From: Rhodothermales bacterium
Lineage (GTDB): Bacteria > Bacteroidota > Rhodothermia > Rhodothermales > VXPQ01
Length of the DNA stretch: 64,000 nucleotides
Direction of reading: 5' to 3'
Assembly: GCA_951812345.1 (NCBI GenBank)
Contig: OX638295.1
Location: 1,002,759-1,066,758, forward strand
The position numbers and the translations under genes are program-made. Shown here in pieces: positions 45,698 to 55,034 of this stretch (within the stretch, counting starts at the first letter, position 1; the number at the start of each line of letters is the position of its first letter). The notes beneath the pieces are model-generated. The model made no database searches and was not told where the DNA came from. It was given only the letters and a program-made list of their open reading frames with translations.

Positions 45698-46741
45698 ATG
45701 ACCCGTTCTGTACCTGCTCCCGCGAGGAGTTCTGTCGCCTCCTCCATAGGGGAGCGTCCTTCACCCGCCTCCACAGGGGGAAACCATACCCGTAACGGCA
45801 GGGAACCTGCCCAGGGAGCCGATGCCCTACTTGCCGACGTGCTGGAGGGCATGGGGCGTACACCGAAGTCTCTTCCGTGCAAGTATCTCTACGACGCGCG
45901 CGGTTCGCGCCTCTTCGAGCAGATTACGCAGTTGGAGGAATATTACCCGACTGCTACGGAGCTTGCTATCATGGAGGCGCATCTCAACGAGATCGTCGCC
46001 TGCCTCGGTCCCCGCTGCCTGCTTCTCGAATACGGCAGCGGAAGCAGCCTGAAGACGCGCCTTCTGCTGGACCGCATGGAGGAACCGGCCGGCTACGTGG
46101 CCATCGACATTTCCGAGGAGCATCTGAGCGCCTCGATGCGGTATCTCCAGGAGATGTACCCGCATATTCCCATGCGCGCCGTCCCCGCGGATTATACGAC
46201 CTCCTTTGCGGTCCCCGCCAACGGGTTCGAGGCGGCGCGCACGGTGGTTTATTTCCCCGGATCCACCATCGGTAATTTCGAGCCGCGCGAGGCGCACGCC
46301 TTTCTTGTGCGCATGGCGCAGGCGGCGGGTCCCGGCGGCAGACTCCTGATCGGGGTGGACCTCGAAAAGGACCGGGATACGGTCGAGGCGGCGTACAACG
46401 ACGCACAAGGCGTTACGGCGGCGTTCAACAAGAACCTGCTGCGCCGCATGAACAGGGAACTGGGCGCCACCTTCGATCCGGACGCCTTCCGGCACCGGGC
46501 CGTTTACAACCTCGAAGAGGGGCGGATCGAAATGTCTCTGGTGAGCGCATGCGACCAGACCGTGCGCGTGAACGGGCGCCATGTTGGTTTCGAGGAGGGC
46601 GAACCCATTGTCGTCGAGTATTCGTACAAGTTCACGCTGGAGCGCTTCCGGGGTCTTGCGGAGCGGGCCGGGTTCGCCGTACAGAATGTCTGGACGGATG
46701 CGAACCGCCTTTTCAGCGTACAATACCTGAGTGTTTTGTAA
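45698..46741 (+). CDS. egtD: L-histidine N(alpha)-methyltransferase EgtD
   Basis: SAM-dependent enzyme that trimethylates histidine to hercynine, the substrate of EgtB. 347 residues from ATG at 45698 (MTRSVPAPARSS); the upstream in-frame ATG at 45602 would add a non-conserved stretch. Family motifs: CKYLYDARGSRLFEQITQLEEYYPTATE-type start around residue 60-90, LLEYGSGSSLKTRLLL for SAM binding, FPGSTIGNFEP, and a C-terminal LERFRGLAERAGF. A Ser/Pro-rich N-terminal tail of about 45 residues is longer than in characterised EgtD. Order egtB-egtD suggests one transcript. Confidence 0.93.
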   Translation: MTRSVPAPARSSVASSIGERPSPASTGGNHTRNGREPAQGADALLADVLEGMGRTPKSLPCKYLYDARGSRLFEQITQLEEYYPTATELAIMEAHLNEIVACLGPRCLLLEYGSGSSLKTRLLLDRMEEPAGYVAIDISEEHLSASMRYLQEMYPHIPMRAVPADYTTSFAVPANGFEAARTVVYFPGSTIGNFEPREAHAFLVRMAQAAGPGGRLLIGVDLEKDRDTVEAAYNDAQGVTAAFNKNLLRRMNRELGATFDPDAFRHRAVYNLEEGRIEMSLVSACDQTVRVNGRHVGFEEGEPIVVEYSYKFTLERFRGLAERAGFAVQNVWTDANRLFSVQYLSVL

Positions 46742-46750
46742 GGGATTTGT

Positions 46751-46835
46751 GGAGAGATTGAGCCAACCCCCTCTGGTCTATGCAATTAGTGCATAGATCA
46801 TGCATGTATTATGCGACAATTGCATAGATCGGGTA
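46751..46835 (+). repeat. A/T-rich dyad repeat, copy 2
   Basis: Just after egtD and before the sulfatase gene. TCTATGCA-ATTAG-TGCATAGA is a dyad, followed by ATGCATGTATTATGC and another ATTGCATAGATC. Preceded by GGAGAGATTGAGCCAA, which matches the palindrome side of copy 1. The orientation is opposite to copy 1, so the pair encloses malQ, egtB and egtD. Confidence 0.7.
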
Positions 46836-46841
46836 CTGATT

Positions 46842-48452
46842 ATGCAAAAGGGGAAAGAAAACTGGACACCCGGGCCGTTTTTCTGGGCATGGATCCTGAT
46901 GCTGCTTGGTTCATGTCAAGCCCAAACGCTCGAAACCGGGAACACCGCCGCCAGTCCCAATTTCATCGTCATTCTGACCGATGATCAGGGCTATGGGGAT
47001 CTGGGCAGTTACGGGTCGAAAACCATCCGTACTCCCCACATCGACCAACTGGCAAACGAAGGAATATCGTTCACGGACTTTTACGTCCACCCGATCTGTT
47101 CTCCTTCCAGGGCTGCCTTGATGACCGGTAGCTATGCGCCCCGAACGGGCTTTGCCGATGTCCAGTTGTGGGGATCTCCTTTTGGTCTGCATCCCGATGA
47201 GGTTACCATTGCCGAGGTGCTCAAAACAAAGGGCTATGCCACGGCCGCTGTGGGCAAATGGCATCTGGGGGAGCAAGACGCCTTTGCGCCGAACCGGCAG
47301 GGATTTGACTTTTTCTATGGGATCAGACTGGTGAACGGGACACAGGTCTTTGAAAATTTTGCGGTTCCGCTTTATCGCGATGACTCGCTTCTTACCATCC
47401 GCCCCGATCATGCCCGGATGACCCAGGACTTCACTCGTGAGAGTCTCCGCTTTATCGACCGGCACAAAGAAGGCCCGTTCTTTCTATATCTCGCCTTTAC
47501 CATGCCGCATATTCCCATTTACCCGGGGGAGGGCTTTAGAGGGAAAAGCGGCGTCAGCCTGTACGCCGACGCGATTGAAGAGATTGACTGGAGCGTTGGC
47601 CGGATTGTCGAGAAACTGGAGCAGGAAAACCTGGATGAAAACACGCTCGTCATTTACACCTCTGACAACGGCCCGTGGGCCGGACAGGGAACACAGTCGG
47701 GCAGTGCCGGCCCCTTGAAGGGAAGCAAAATGTCGACCTGGGAAGGAGGAGTTCGCGTGCCTGCGATCATGAGATGGAACCACGTGATACCGGCTTCTCA
47801 GATCAGTCGACAGGTCGTTGGAATCATTGACATCGCTCCCACTCTTGCTGCCCTTGCCGGTGCGGAGATGCCGAAAGACAGGGTCATTGACGGAAAAAAT
47901 CTTTTTCCGTTGATGACGGGAGAGGATCCGACGAAAGCGCCTCATGAGGTGTATTATCACTACGCCGGGACCTGGTTACAAGCTGTTCGGGCAGGGAAAT
48001 GGAAGCTCCATTTTGCCCGTCCGGAGAAACGAGAGGGGATTTACGGAGAATGTGCCCCCTGGTTTACTAATGCGGCCGAGGTTTTGCCGGAGGATCTTCT
48101 TTTTGATCTCGAAACCGACGTCGGGGAAACAAGAAATCTCGCCAGCGAGCATCCGGAGGTTGTCCAACGGCTCACAGAGCTTGCAAATCGGGCCAGGGAG
48201 GATATAGGGGATTATGGACAAAAAGGAAAAAACAGCCGGCCGATCGGTTCCACCTATCCTGCCTTGACAGACATCTCCAAGTATCCTCAAAGCCCGTACG
48301 GCCAAGCCATGGCCGATAGCATGGTGACCGAGATGAGGGCCTTCCGGAAAACACGTTTTGAGCACTTGATGATGCAGGATACGACCTCTTTGAATGGGCA
48401 GGAAAAGCAGGAGTTGGATTTTTATCGGCAGCAGCTTAATTGGGAGATGTAA
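46842..48452 (+). CDS. Arylsulfatase-type sulfatase (lipoprotein)
   Basis: 536 residues from ATG at 46842. Signal with lipobox LLGSC, so likely anchored outside the inner membrane. The sulfatase signature C86-S-P-S-R (CSPSRAALMTGSYAPRTG) provides the cysteine turned into formylglycine; ILTDDQGYGDLGSYG gives metal-binding aspartates, AVGKWHLG and YTSDNGPWAGQG complete the site. It removes sulfate esters, probably from a sulfated glycan. An earlier in-frame ATG at 46800 lies in the dyad repeat and is not used. Followed by a GH116 enzyme, which fits joint glycan breakdown. Confidence 0.9.
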   Translation: MQKGKENWTPGPFFWAWILMLLGSCQAQTLETGNTAASPNFIVILTDDQGYGDLGSYGSKTIRTPHIDQLANEGISFTDFYVHPICSPSRAALMTGSYAPRTGFADVQLWGSPFGLHPDEVTIAEVLKTKGYATAAVGKWHLGEQDAFAPNRQGFDFFYGIRLVNGTQVFENFAVPLYRDDSLLTIRPDHARMTQDFTRESLRFIDRHKEGPFFLYLAFTMPHIPIYPGEGFRGKSGVSLYADAIEEIDWSVGRIVEKLEQENLDENTLVIYTSDNGPWAGQGTQSGSAGPLKGSKMSTWEGGVRVPAIMRWNHVIPASQISRQVVGIIDIAPTLAALAGAEMPKDRVIDGKNLFPLMTGEDPTKAPHEVYYHYAGTWLQAVRAGKWKLHFARPEKREGIYGECAPWFTNAAEVLPEDLLFDLETDVGETRNLASEHPEVVQRLTELANRAREDIGDYGQKGKNSRPIGSTYPALTDISKYPQSPYGQAMADSMVTEMRAFRKTRFEHLMMQDTTSLNGQEKQELDFYRQQLNWEM

Positions 48453-48650
48453 GACGGAGCGCCTCGGGCCAGGCGTCCTGAAACCCGAACGCAGTGCCCG
48501 AATCGTCTACCACGAAGTTGCGTCGGGCCGCCTTTGGTGGCTACATTGATGAACTCCGCACCAGATGTCCACTGACCCCTTGCGTTTCGCTACTCAGCTC
48601 TGCACTGAGATATTTACATGAAGCTCTTCGGGGCAAAACGTACCTGCACC

Positions 48651-51245
48651 ATGTCCAGGCTCACATTTCTTGGGGGCGCGATGTTGTTGGTCGTTGCCTC
48701 TGCCTGTCAAACATCCACCCAATGGAATGCCGAATGGCCGGTCCTGAAGACCTATTCCGAAAAATACCTTGACGAAGTCGCCATGCCTCTGGGCGGCATC
48801 GGCACCGGCACCGTTTCACTGGGTGGCCGGGGGGACTTGCGGGATTGGGAGATCATGAACCGGGGGGCCCTCGGCTTTTTACCCGCCTTCAAGCTGGTCC
48901 TGCCCACGATCGCCAACGGACCCTTTTTCGCCTTGTATTACAAGCAGCAAGACAGCGAAGGCAAGGTCAGAGTCCTAGAAGGGCCTGTGCAGGTCAAGGA
49001 ATACTATGGAGACTGGGGAGCGGATGCCGTCAACTCGGGCTTCCCCCGGTTTGAAGAGACTACCTTTGCAGCAGCCTACCCCTTTGCCCAGGTGGATTTC
49101 AGGCATCAGGATGTGCCTGTACAGGTACGCCTGGAAGCCTTCAATCCCCTGATCATGGGCGATGCGGACAAGAGCGGTATTCCTGTGGCGGTGTTGCGAT
49201 ACGTACTGACCAACACGTCGGATGAGGCCATAGAGACCGCCATTTGCGGGATGGTGCCCAATTATATCGGTGCGGATGGTTGGAGCGGGGAGCCCAAAGG
49301 AAATGTCAATGAGTATCGTATAGGTAAGGGGTTAACGGGCGTCTTTATGTCCTCCGAAGGAGTGGACCCTGAAGATGTCAACTGGGGGACGATGGCCCTG
49401 ACCACCACTTCCGAAGACGTGACCCACCGGACTTCCTGGGCGCAGTTGGGATGGAACTGGACCTTCCGGGAGTTTTGGGATGATTTCGTCGCCGATGGAG
49501 AACTCACTGACCACCCCGACACCACACACGCCATTCCGACGCCCCCGGCTACGCTGGCGGTAAAAGTGGGCCTGGAGCCCAACGAGAGCAAGGTCATCAC
49601 TTTTATGCTTACCTGGCACTTCCCCAATCGTAGAGCCTGGGATCATGGAGTTCACCATGCGGGAGCTTTCGGGGGCACGGAAATCGTCGGCAATTATTAC
49701 ACGACGCTATATCGGGATGCCTGGGACGTAGCGGAGCAGACAGCGGCTGAGCTGGAAGGGCTTGAAAGGGAAACGGTGCGCTTTGTGCGGACCCTGACGG
49801 AAAGTGACGTGCCCGAAGTGCTTAAGGAAGCCGGTTTGTTTAACATCAACAATCTGCGCAGCCAAACGGTTTTTCGAACAGCTGATGGATTCCCCTTTGG
49901 ATTTGAGGGCACAGGCAGCATCAACGGAACCCGGATAGGCGCTTCAAAAAGTTCGGGATGGGGGTTCGGCACCTGTTTTCACGTGTGGAATTATGAGTCA
50001 ACCGTTCCTTTTCTTTTTGGAGACCTCGCCACCAGGTTCCGGGAGGTGGAGTTTATGCATGCCACCAATGACCATGGCGGCATGAGCCATCGGGTGGGCC
50101 TGCCGCTTGATATGCGCGCGAAAAGCTTCCAGCGCTGGGCGGCCGATGGCCAGATGGGTACCCTGATCAAGATGTATCGCGAGTGGCAGCTGTCGGGAGA
50201 TGACGACAAACTCATTGAGATGTGGCCTAATATCAAAAAGGCCATGAGTTTTGCCTGGACGGGCATCTGGGATCAGGATAAAGATGGCGTCATGGAGGGC
50301 AGCCAGCACAACACCATGGACATCAATTACCGAGGCCCCAATCCGCAGATGGCGGCCTGGTACCTGGGCGCCCTCAGAGCCTCGGAAGAAATGGCAAGGC
50401 ACGTGGGAGATACCGCCTTTGCCGAGGAATGCAGAGACTTGTATGAACGGGGCCGCGCGTGGATTGACGCCAATATTTTTAATGGCGAGTACTATGAGCA
50501 TCATATTCCGGAGGGTACCAGCAAGGTGGCCCAGTTGGGCAAGGGGTGCCTGGTTGACCAGTTGGTGGGTCAATATCTGGCGCATACCGCGGGCCTGGGC
50601 TATGTGCTGGATCCGGATAACGTGCAGACCACGTTGAGAAGTATCATGAAGTATAATTGGATCGATAACTTCAACGAGCATTTCAACACGTTCCGCAGTT
50701 TTGGACTGGGCGACGAGGCGGGGCTTCTCATGGCCAGTTATCCTCGAGGCGACCTGTTGGATTTCCCTTTTCCGTACTACACGGAGATCATGACCGGCTT
50801 TGAATACAGCACGGCGGCTCACATGATCTATGAAGGCCAGGTGGATGCAGGCCTAAAGGTCTTCCAGGCTATCCGGGATCGCTATGACGGCCATAAAAGA
50901 AACCCGTTTAATGAAGGGGAATATGGCCATCGCTATGCCCGGGCCATGGCTGCCTGGGCCGGTATATTGGCCTATACCGGATTTCGCTATTCCGCCGTCG
51001 ACAATAGCATGGCGTTTAACCCGAAAGAAGGAGAGTATTTCTGGTCTAACGGGTACCAATACGGGAGCGCGACTATAAAAAACCAGGGCGATCGAAAATC
51101 GCTGACGCTAAGCGCGCTTAACGGCGACCTGACATTGGACCGCTTCATTCTGAACGGCTATGGACAGATAGACTTTGAAGAGCCCCGACATGTTGAGGCC
51201 GGTCAGGCTATAACGTTTGACGTGGAAGAGACGGCCAGTTTGTAA
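48651..51245 (+). CDS. GH116 family glycosidase (glucosylceramidase-like), lipoprotein
   Basis: 864 residues from ATG at 48651, with lipobox VASAC; an ATG at 48618 is in frame too. N-terminal GBA2-type domain ([24 protein letters not shown]), catalytic all-helical domain from about residue 400 with [20 protein letters not shown] (position of the nucleophile glutamate in GH116) and [21 protein letters not shown] with the conserved aspartate, C-terminal [13 protein letters not shown] and [19 protein letters not shown]116 enzymes are beta-glucosidases, beta-xylosidases or N-acetylglucosaminidases; the exact substrate is unknown. 198 bases after the sulfatase stop. Confidence 0.88.
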   Translation: MSRLTFLGGAMLLVVASACQTSTQWNAEWPVLKTYSEKYLDEVAMPLGGIGTGTVSLGGRGDLRDWEIMNRGALGFLPAFKLVLPTIANGPFFALYYKQQDSEGKVRVLEGPVQVKEYYGDWGADAVNSGFPRFEETTFAAAYPFAQVDFRHQDVPVQVRLEAFNPLIMGDADKSGIPVAVLRYVLTNTSDEAIETAICGMVPNYIGADGWSGEPKGNVNEYRIGKGLTGVFMSSEGVDPEDVNWGTMALTTTSEDVTHRTSWAQLGWNWTFREFWDDFVADGELTDHPDTTHAIPTPPATLAVKVGLEPNESKVITFMLTWHFPNRRAWDHGVHHAGAFGGTEIVGNYYTTLYRDAWDVAEQTAAELEGLERETVRFVRTLTESDVPEVLKEAGLFNINNLRSQTVFRTADGFPFGFEGTGSINGTRIGASKSSGWGFGTCFHVWNYESTVPFLFGDLATRFREVEFMHATNDHGGMSHRVGLPLDMRAKSFQRWAADGQMGTLIKMYREWQLSGDDDKLIEMWPNIKKAMSFAWTGIWDQDKDGVMEGSQHNTMDINYRGPNPQMAAWYLGALRASEEMARHVGDTAFAEECRDLYERGRAWIDANIFNGEYYEHHIPEGTSKVAQLGKGCLVDQLVGQYLAHTAGLGYVLDPDNVQTTLRSIMKYNWIDNFNEHFNTFRSFGLGDEAGLLMASYPRGDLLDFPFPYYTEIMTGFEYSTAAHMIYEGQVDAGLKVFQAIRDRYDGHKRNPFNEGEYGHRYARAMAAWAGILAYTGFRYSAVDNSMAFNPKEGEYFWSNGYQYGSATIKNQGDRKSLTLSALNGDLTLDRFILNGYGQIDFEEPRHVEAGQAITFDVEETASL

Positions 51246-51262
51246 ACATACATGCGCAAAGT

Positions 51263-51421
51263 TCAGTCGTAGCCTGCCAACCTGCTCCAGGGTGATATTT
51301 CGAAATCGTTGATGCAGGCCGAGCGGTAGATGTCATAGACCGTGTTGTCCGGGTTGCTACGCCCAGGTTTGTCCAGGGCCTGTTGTTCGAGTGTGCCCGG
51401 TCGCCCGGCGAACCGGCTCAT
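51263..51421 (-). other. Short minus-strand frame, possible gene fragment
   Basis: A 52-codon frame (MSRFAGRPGTLEQQ to PWSRLAGYD) that starts at the edge of repeat E and ends before the GH116 stop. The stretch NTVYDIYRSACIND is faintly like the C-terminal end of Gfo/Idh/MocA oxidoreductases, so it may be the end of a gene cut off by repeat E. No ribosome binding site. Treated as doubtful. Confidence 0.2.
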
Positions 51422-51422
51422 T

Positions 51423-51683
51423 TTAGGATACTCTGATTAAGTCCGCAAAGCTCAGAGGCTTGCGAGAAGCGGGCTGGCAAGGAATGACGAAGCAATGTGG
51501 CAGGCCCCACATAATGAGGAATGACACGGCCAGCGTGCTTCTCGCAGTCTCCCGAAGGGCGCTTCACGCCCGCAGTGCCCGGAACCCGCAGTGTTTTCTG
51601 CTGATTTCAACGATGGAATCATGGCGTCCCTTACGTGCGAAAGTGAAGTGCTGAGCAAAGTGGTTTTAATCAGCGTATCCTTG
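51423..51683 (+). repeat. Interspersed inverted-terminus repeat, copy E
   Basis: A 261-base copy in the 672-base gap between the GH116 gene and the next gene, same orientation as A. Ends TAGGATACTCTGATTAAG and TTTTAATCAGCGTATCC. The central hairpin pairs GAGAAGCGGGCTGGC with GCCAGCGTGCTTCTC; the second one pairs GCGCTTCAC with GTGAAGTGC through one wobble. The region from 51684 to 51917 carries no clear gene except the sites listed separately. Confidence 0.9.
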
Positions 51684-51792
51684 ACATGGTTTCGGTCGCA
51701 GAGGCAATCTACGACGAACAGGAACACCTCGTATTAACGAGGGTAGCCATATGATTACAGCGGATTTCCCGGGGAAGGCAACCGAATTTGTG

Positions 51793-51820
51793 TTGAAGCC
51801 GGTAATGTTAACGATAACAT
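51793..51820 (+). promoter_or_regulatory. LacI-type operator within a possible promoter
   Basis: ATGTTAACGATAACAT (51805-51820) has perfect six-base arms around ACGA with a central CG, the form of LacI/GalR-family operators. TTGAAG at 51793 and TAACAT at 51815, 16 bases apart, could be the -35 and -10 boxes, so a bound repressor would block them. It lies 98 bases before the PSD1 gene and could control the catabolic genes downstream. No lacI gene is in the window. Confidence 0.4.
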
Positions 51821-51855
51821 ACCCACTAAGAACGAGCGAGTGACAAGGAGACAGT

Positions 51856-51888
51856 ATGGTTGAAACCCCTGCATTTTTATTGTATTAA
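51856..51888 (+). other. Ten-codon leader frame with strong Shine-Dalgarno
   Basis: AAGGAG at 51845-51850, five bases before an ATG, starts the short frame MVETPAFLLY ending at TAA, 29 bases before the PSD1 gene. It could be a leader peptide for coupling or attenuation, or the start of a gene lost by deletion. The next gene has no comparable ribosome binding site. Confidence 0.3.
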
Positions 51889-51917
51889 TAAGTGAAGCGG
51901 CACACCCACATCACACC

Positions 51918-54900
51918 ATGCATCTTCTGGGTTCACATCTCGGTTCTTTGTGGGTTCGCGTCTTGATCGGGCTCGGTGTGCTCGGCGCGTTGGTGCTAAT
52001 CTTGCTGGTTGCTTCCCCAACGTTGGATGCTGGTGTGGACCTCCCCGATGAGGTGGATTTCAACTACCACATCCGGCCTATCCTTTCTAACAATTGTTAT
52101 GTGTGCCACGGTCCCGACGTCAGCACGCGAGAGGCAGATCTGCGGCTGGACCTCCGCGATCACGCCACTGCCCGGCGGGAAGAGGGTGGGCGCGCCATCG
52201 TACCCGGGAATACCCGCCGAAGCCTGCTGGTGCAGCGCATCACTGCGGAAGATCCCGAGGTGCGCATGCCCGCGAAAGAGGCCAACAAGACGCTCAATCC
52301 TCGCGAGATCGCGCTACTCAAGCGATGGATCAAGCAGGGCGCCGAGTACAAGGAGCACTGGTCATTCATTCCCCCTGCAAAACCCGACGTACCGGAGGCC
52401 CCTGCCGGCTGGTCGGCCACGGGCGCCATTGACCTTTTTATCGGCGCCCGGCTTTCGGGCGCAGGACTGAAGCCGGCTCCGCCTGCGTCCAGGGAAGCGC
52501 TCATTCGCCGCCTGTCCTATGTCCTGACCGGGCTGCCTCCATCGCCGGAAGAGGTACGCGCTTTTGTTGCGGACGAGTCTCCCGACGCCTATGAAAGGCT
52601 GGTTGACCGTTTTCTGGCTTCTCCCCGTTTTGGAGAACGCTGGGCGCGGCATTGGATGGATCTCGTTCGCTATGCGGATGCCAGAGGCCACGAGTTCGAC
52701 TACACGGTTCAGGGGAGCTGGCGCTATCGGGACTACCTTATTCGCGCCTTCAACGCCGATGTGCCGTATGACCGGTTTGTAGCAGAGCACCTGGCAGGGG
52801 ACCTGCTGGAGGCGCCCCGCAGGCATCCCGAGCAGCTATTTGACGAATCGGTGCTTGGAACGGCTTTTTATGCGCTGGGCGAGGGCACGCACAGCCCGGT
52901 AGATGTGCGTCAGGATGAGGCCGATCGAATCGACAACATCATTGACGTCACGAGCAAAACGTTTCAAGGGTTGACCGTTGCCTGCGCCCGCTGTCACGAT
53001 CACAAGTTCGATCCCATTCCAACGACCGATTATTACTCGCTCTACGGCATTTTCGAAAGCACGCGCTTCGCCCCGACGTCGTTGCTTCCTACCGACTTAA
53101 CGGCACGACTGGACTCGATCAAGGCTCTCAAAACCGAAATGCGCCGGCGCCTTGCTGACAGATGGTTGGAAGATTTGGCGGAGATACCAGTGCAACAGGC
53201 TGCTCTACGTTTTTCCCAGGAAGAGGACCGTAGAGAAGAGCTGTCCGGGCCGGTTTCGCAGGGGGATGAACCCTCTTCTTTCCAGGTTCTTGGAGATTTC
53301 CGCCATGGCAGTTTCGACGGGTGGTATCCGCACGAGCCGGCTTTCGGAAGGGGCCCGATGATGGGCGAACCGGTCCTGGATCGAAGGAGGATGACGCTTG
53401 ACAGTTTGGCTTTCGGCGTGGCGTCGAGTCAGCGATGGACGAGGGGGATCCCGGGCGCGCTACGGTCGCCCACGTTTATTATTGAGCACGACACCGTTGG
53501 CGTACTGGCGGCGGGACACCAATCAACCATCCGCATCATTATCGACAATTTCCAGCTCATCCAAAACCCCATTTACGGTGGGCTTGAGCAGGTGGTCGAG
53601 GATTCGGAACTGACCCCGTATCGTTTCGACGTGAGTATGTGGCGCGGTCGGAAAGCTTACGTGGAGTTGTTGGCGGGTATCTACGAAAAAGGCCGGCACG
53701 TCAGTGAGAATCATCATCTTGTCGCGGGCGATTCTGTTTATATCGACGTTGCCTACGCCGTGGCGTACACCGGGGAATTGCCGGATATGGCCTTGCATTA
53801 TTCCTCATCAAGTGGAGCGTCCACTGATGTCGTCCAACAGGCCGTCCGCGCATGGGCTTCCGGGCAGGCCGAAGCCGCTCAGATCGCTCTCCTCAATGCT
53901 TCCCTGCGGCAGGGTCTCCTTGACGCCTCTCTGGATCCCGTAGCTTCCCTGATCGCGAAAATCGAGGAGGTAGCCACTCGCCTGGACGAGCCAGCCCGCT
54001 TTGCAGGGGTGACGGATGGCGCTGCCGTCAACAGCCCCGTCTTTGAACGGGGAAGCTACCAGATGCTTGCAGGTGACCCCGTCCCGCACCGCTTCCTGAC
54101 TGCGCTGGACCCCGATGGGACCCCCTTCACTACCACAGCGAGCGGGCGGCTGGAACTGGCCCAGGCAATCACCAACCCTGAAAACCCCTTGACAGCTCGC
54201 GTGATGGCGAATCGTCTTTGGCATCACGTTTTCGGACGCGGTCTTGTCGAGACGGTGGACAACTTCGGCGCGCAGGGCAAGCTGCCGACACATCCGGCCT
54301 TGCTGGACTACCTGGCGCTTCGCTTTGTCGAGCAGGGATGGTCGGTCAAGTCCATGATTCGTGAGATGGTGCGCTCCCATACGTTTCGTCAATCGACGCA
54401 GGCCGATGCGCAAGCCGCTGAGGTGGATCCGGAAAACCTGCTTTGGCATCGCTATCCCGTACGTCGGCTCGAAGCGGAAGCCATCCGCGATGCAATCCTG
54501 ACGGTTTCAGGTCGCCTCGATACGACAATGTACGGCGAGCCGATACCCATTCATTTGACGGAGTTTATGGACGGGCGAGGGCGCCCAGAGGCATCGGGTC
54601 CGCTCGACGGCGCAGGCCGGCGCAGCATCTATATTGCTATGCGGCGAAACTTTCTGTCACCGATGATGCTCGCCTTTGATATGCCCATTCCCTTTTCCAC
54701 TTTTGGCAAGCGTAATACCACCAACGTGCCGGCTCAGTCGCTGACGATGCTCAACGATTCCCTGGTGGTTCAGCAGGCCACTGTTTGGGCTCACAACCTC
54801 GTGGCTCTGCACGATCTTGACGTTGATGAGAAGATAGACCATATTTATCTGACGGCTTTGTCTCGGCTTCCCACCGAAGAGGAGCGAGGCAATGCGATCG

Positions 54901-55025
54901 CATTTATCCGTCAACAGACCAATGGCTATGGACTCTCGGAGGAAGAGGCTTTCGACGATTTGAGATCCTGGGCTGCCTATTGCCACGTAGTACTGAACCT
55001 TAAAGAATTCATCTACCTGGTATAG
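51918..55025 (+). CDS. PSCyt1-PSCyt2-PSD1 cytochrome-type protein
   Basis: 1035 residues. One membrane helix at residues 13-32, then a cytochrome c-like domain with C60-Y-V-C-H64, MPAKEANKTLNPREIALLKRWI, a DUF1549 domain (LIRRLSYVLTGLPPSPEEV, FGERWARHWMDLVRYADARG) that has a second haem motif CARCH near residue 356, and a DUF1553 domain to the end (NPLTARVMANRLWHHVFGRGLV, RHTFRQS-like, LTMLNDSLVVQQA). Such proteins abound in Planctomycetes, usually paired with a DUF1501 gene, as here after nine bases. They are thought to act in polysaccharide breakdown or electron transfer, but no reaction is proven. Confidence 0.88.
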   Translation: MHLLGSHLGSLWVRVLIGLGVLGALVLILLVASPTLDAGVDLPDEVDFNYHIRPILSNNCYVCHGPDVSTREADLRLDLRDHATARREEGGRAIVPGNTRRSLLVQRITAEDPEVRMPAKEANKTLNPREIALLKRWIKQGAEYKEHWSFIPPAKPDVPEAPAGWSATGAIDLFIGARLSGAGLKPAPPASREALIRRLSYVLTGLPPSPEEVRAFVADESPDAYERLVDRFLASPRFGERWARHWMDLVRYADARGHEFDYTVQGSWRYRDYLIRAFNADVPYDRFVAEHLAGDLLEAPRRHPEQLFDESVLGTAFYALGEGTHSPVDVRQDEADRIDNIIDVTSKTFQGLTVACARCHDHKFDPIPTTDYYSLYGIFESTRFAPTSLLPTDLTARLDSIKALKTEMRRRLADRWLEDLAEIPVQQAALRFSQEEDRREELSGPVSQGDEPSSFQVLGDFRHGSFDGWYPHEPAFGRGPMMGEPVLDRRRMTLDSLAFGVASSQRWTRGIPGALRSPTFIIEHDTVGVLAAGHQSTIRIIIDNFQLIQNPIYGGLEQVVEDSELTPYRFDVSMWRGRKAYVELLAGIYEKGRHVSENHHLVAGDSVYIDVAYAVAYTGELPDMALHYSSSSGASTDVVQQAVRAWASGQAEAAQIALLNASLRQGLLDASLDPVASLIAKIEEVATRLDEPARFAGVTDGAAVNSPVFERGSYQMLAGDPVPHRFLTALDPDGTPFTTTASGRLELAQAITNPENPLTARVMANRLWHHVFGRGLVETVDNFGAQGKLPTHPALLDYLALRFVEQGWSVKSMIREMVRSHTFRQSTQADAQAAEVDPENLLWHRYPVRRLEAEAIRDAILTVSGRLDTTMYGEPIPIHLTEFMDGRGRPEASGPLDGAGRRSIYIAMRRNFLSPMMLAFDMPIPFSTFGKRNTTNVPAQSLTMLNDSLVVQQATVWAHNLVALHDLDVDEKIDHIYLTALSRLPTEEERGNAIAFIRQQTNGYGLSEEEAFDDLRSWAAYCHVVLNLKEFIYLV

Positions 55026-55034
55026 GATACTCTC

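Noticed and set aside
42077-46835. malQ-egtB-egtD as a composite transposon
   Set aside because: The flanking repeats have no transposase, and the enclosed genes look native in codon use apart from the MalQ insert. Kept only as a repeat-pair finding.
51750-51842. 30-codon frame MITADFPGKATEF before the PSD1 gene
   Set aside because: It contains the operator-like dyad and possible promoter, so it is more likely untranslated control DNA.
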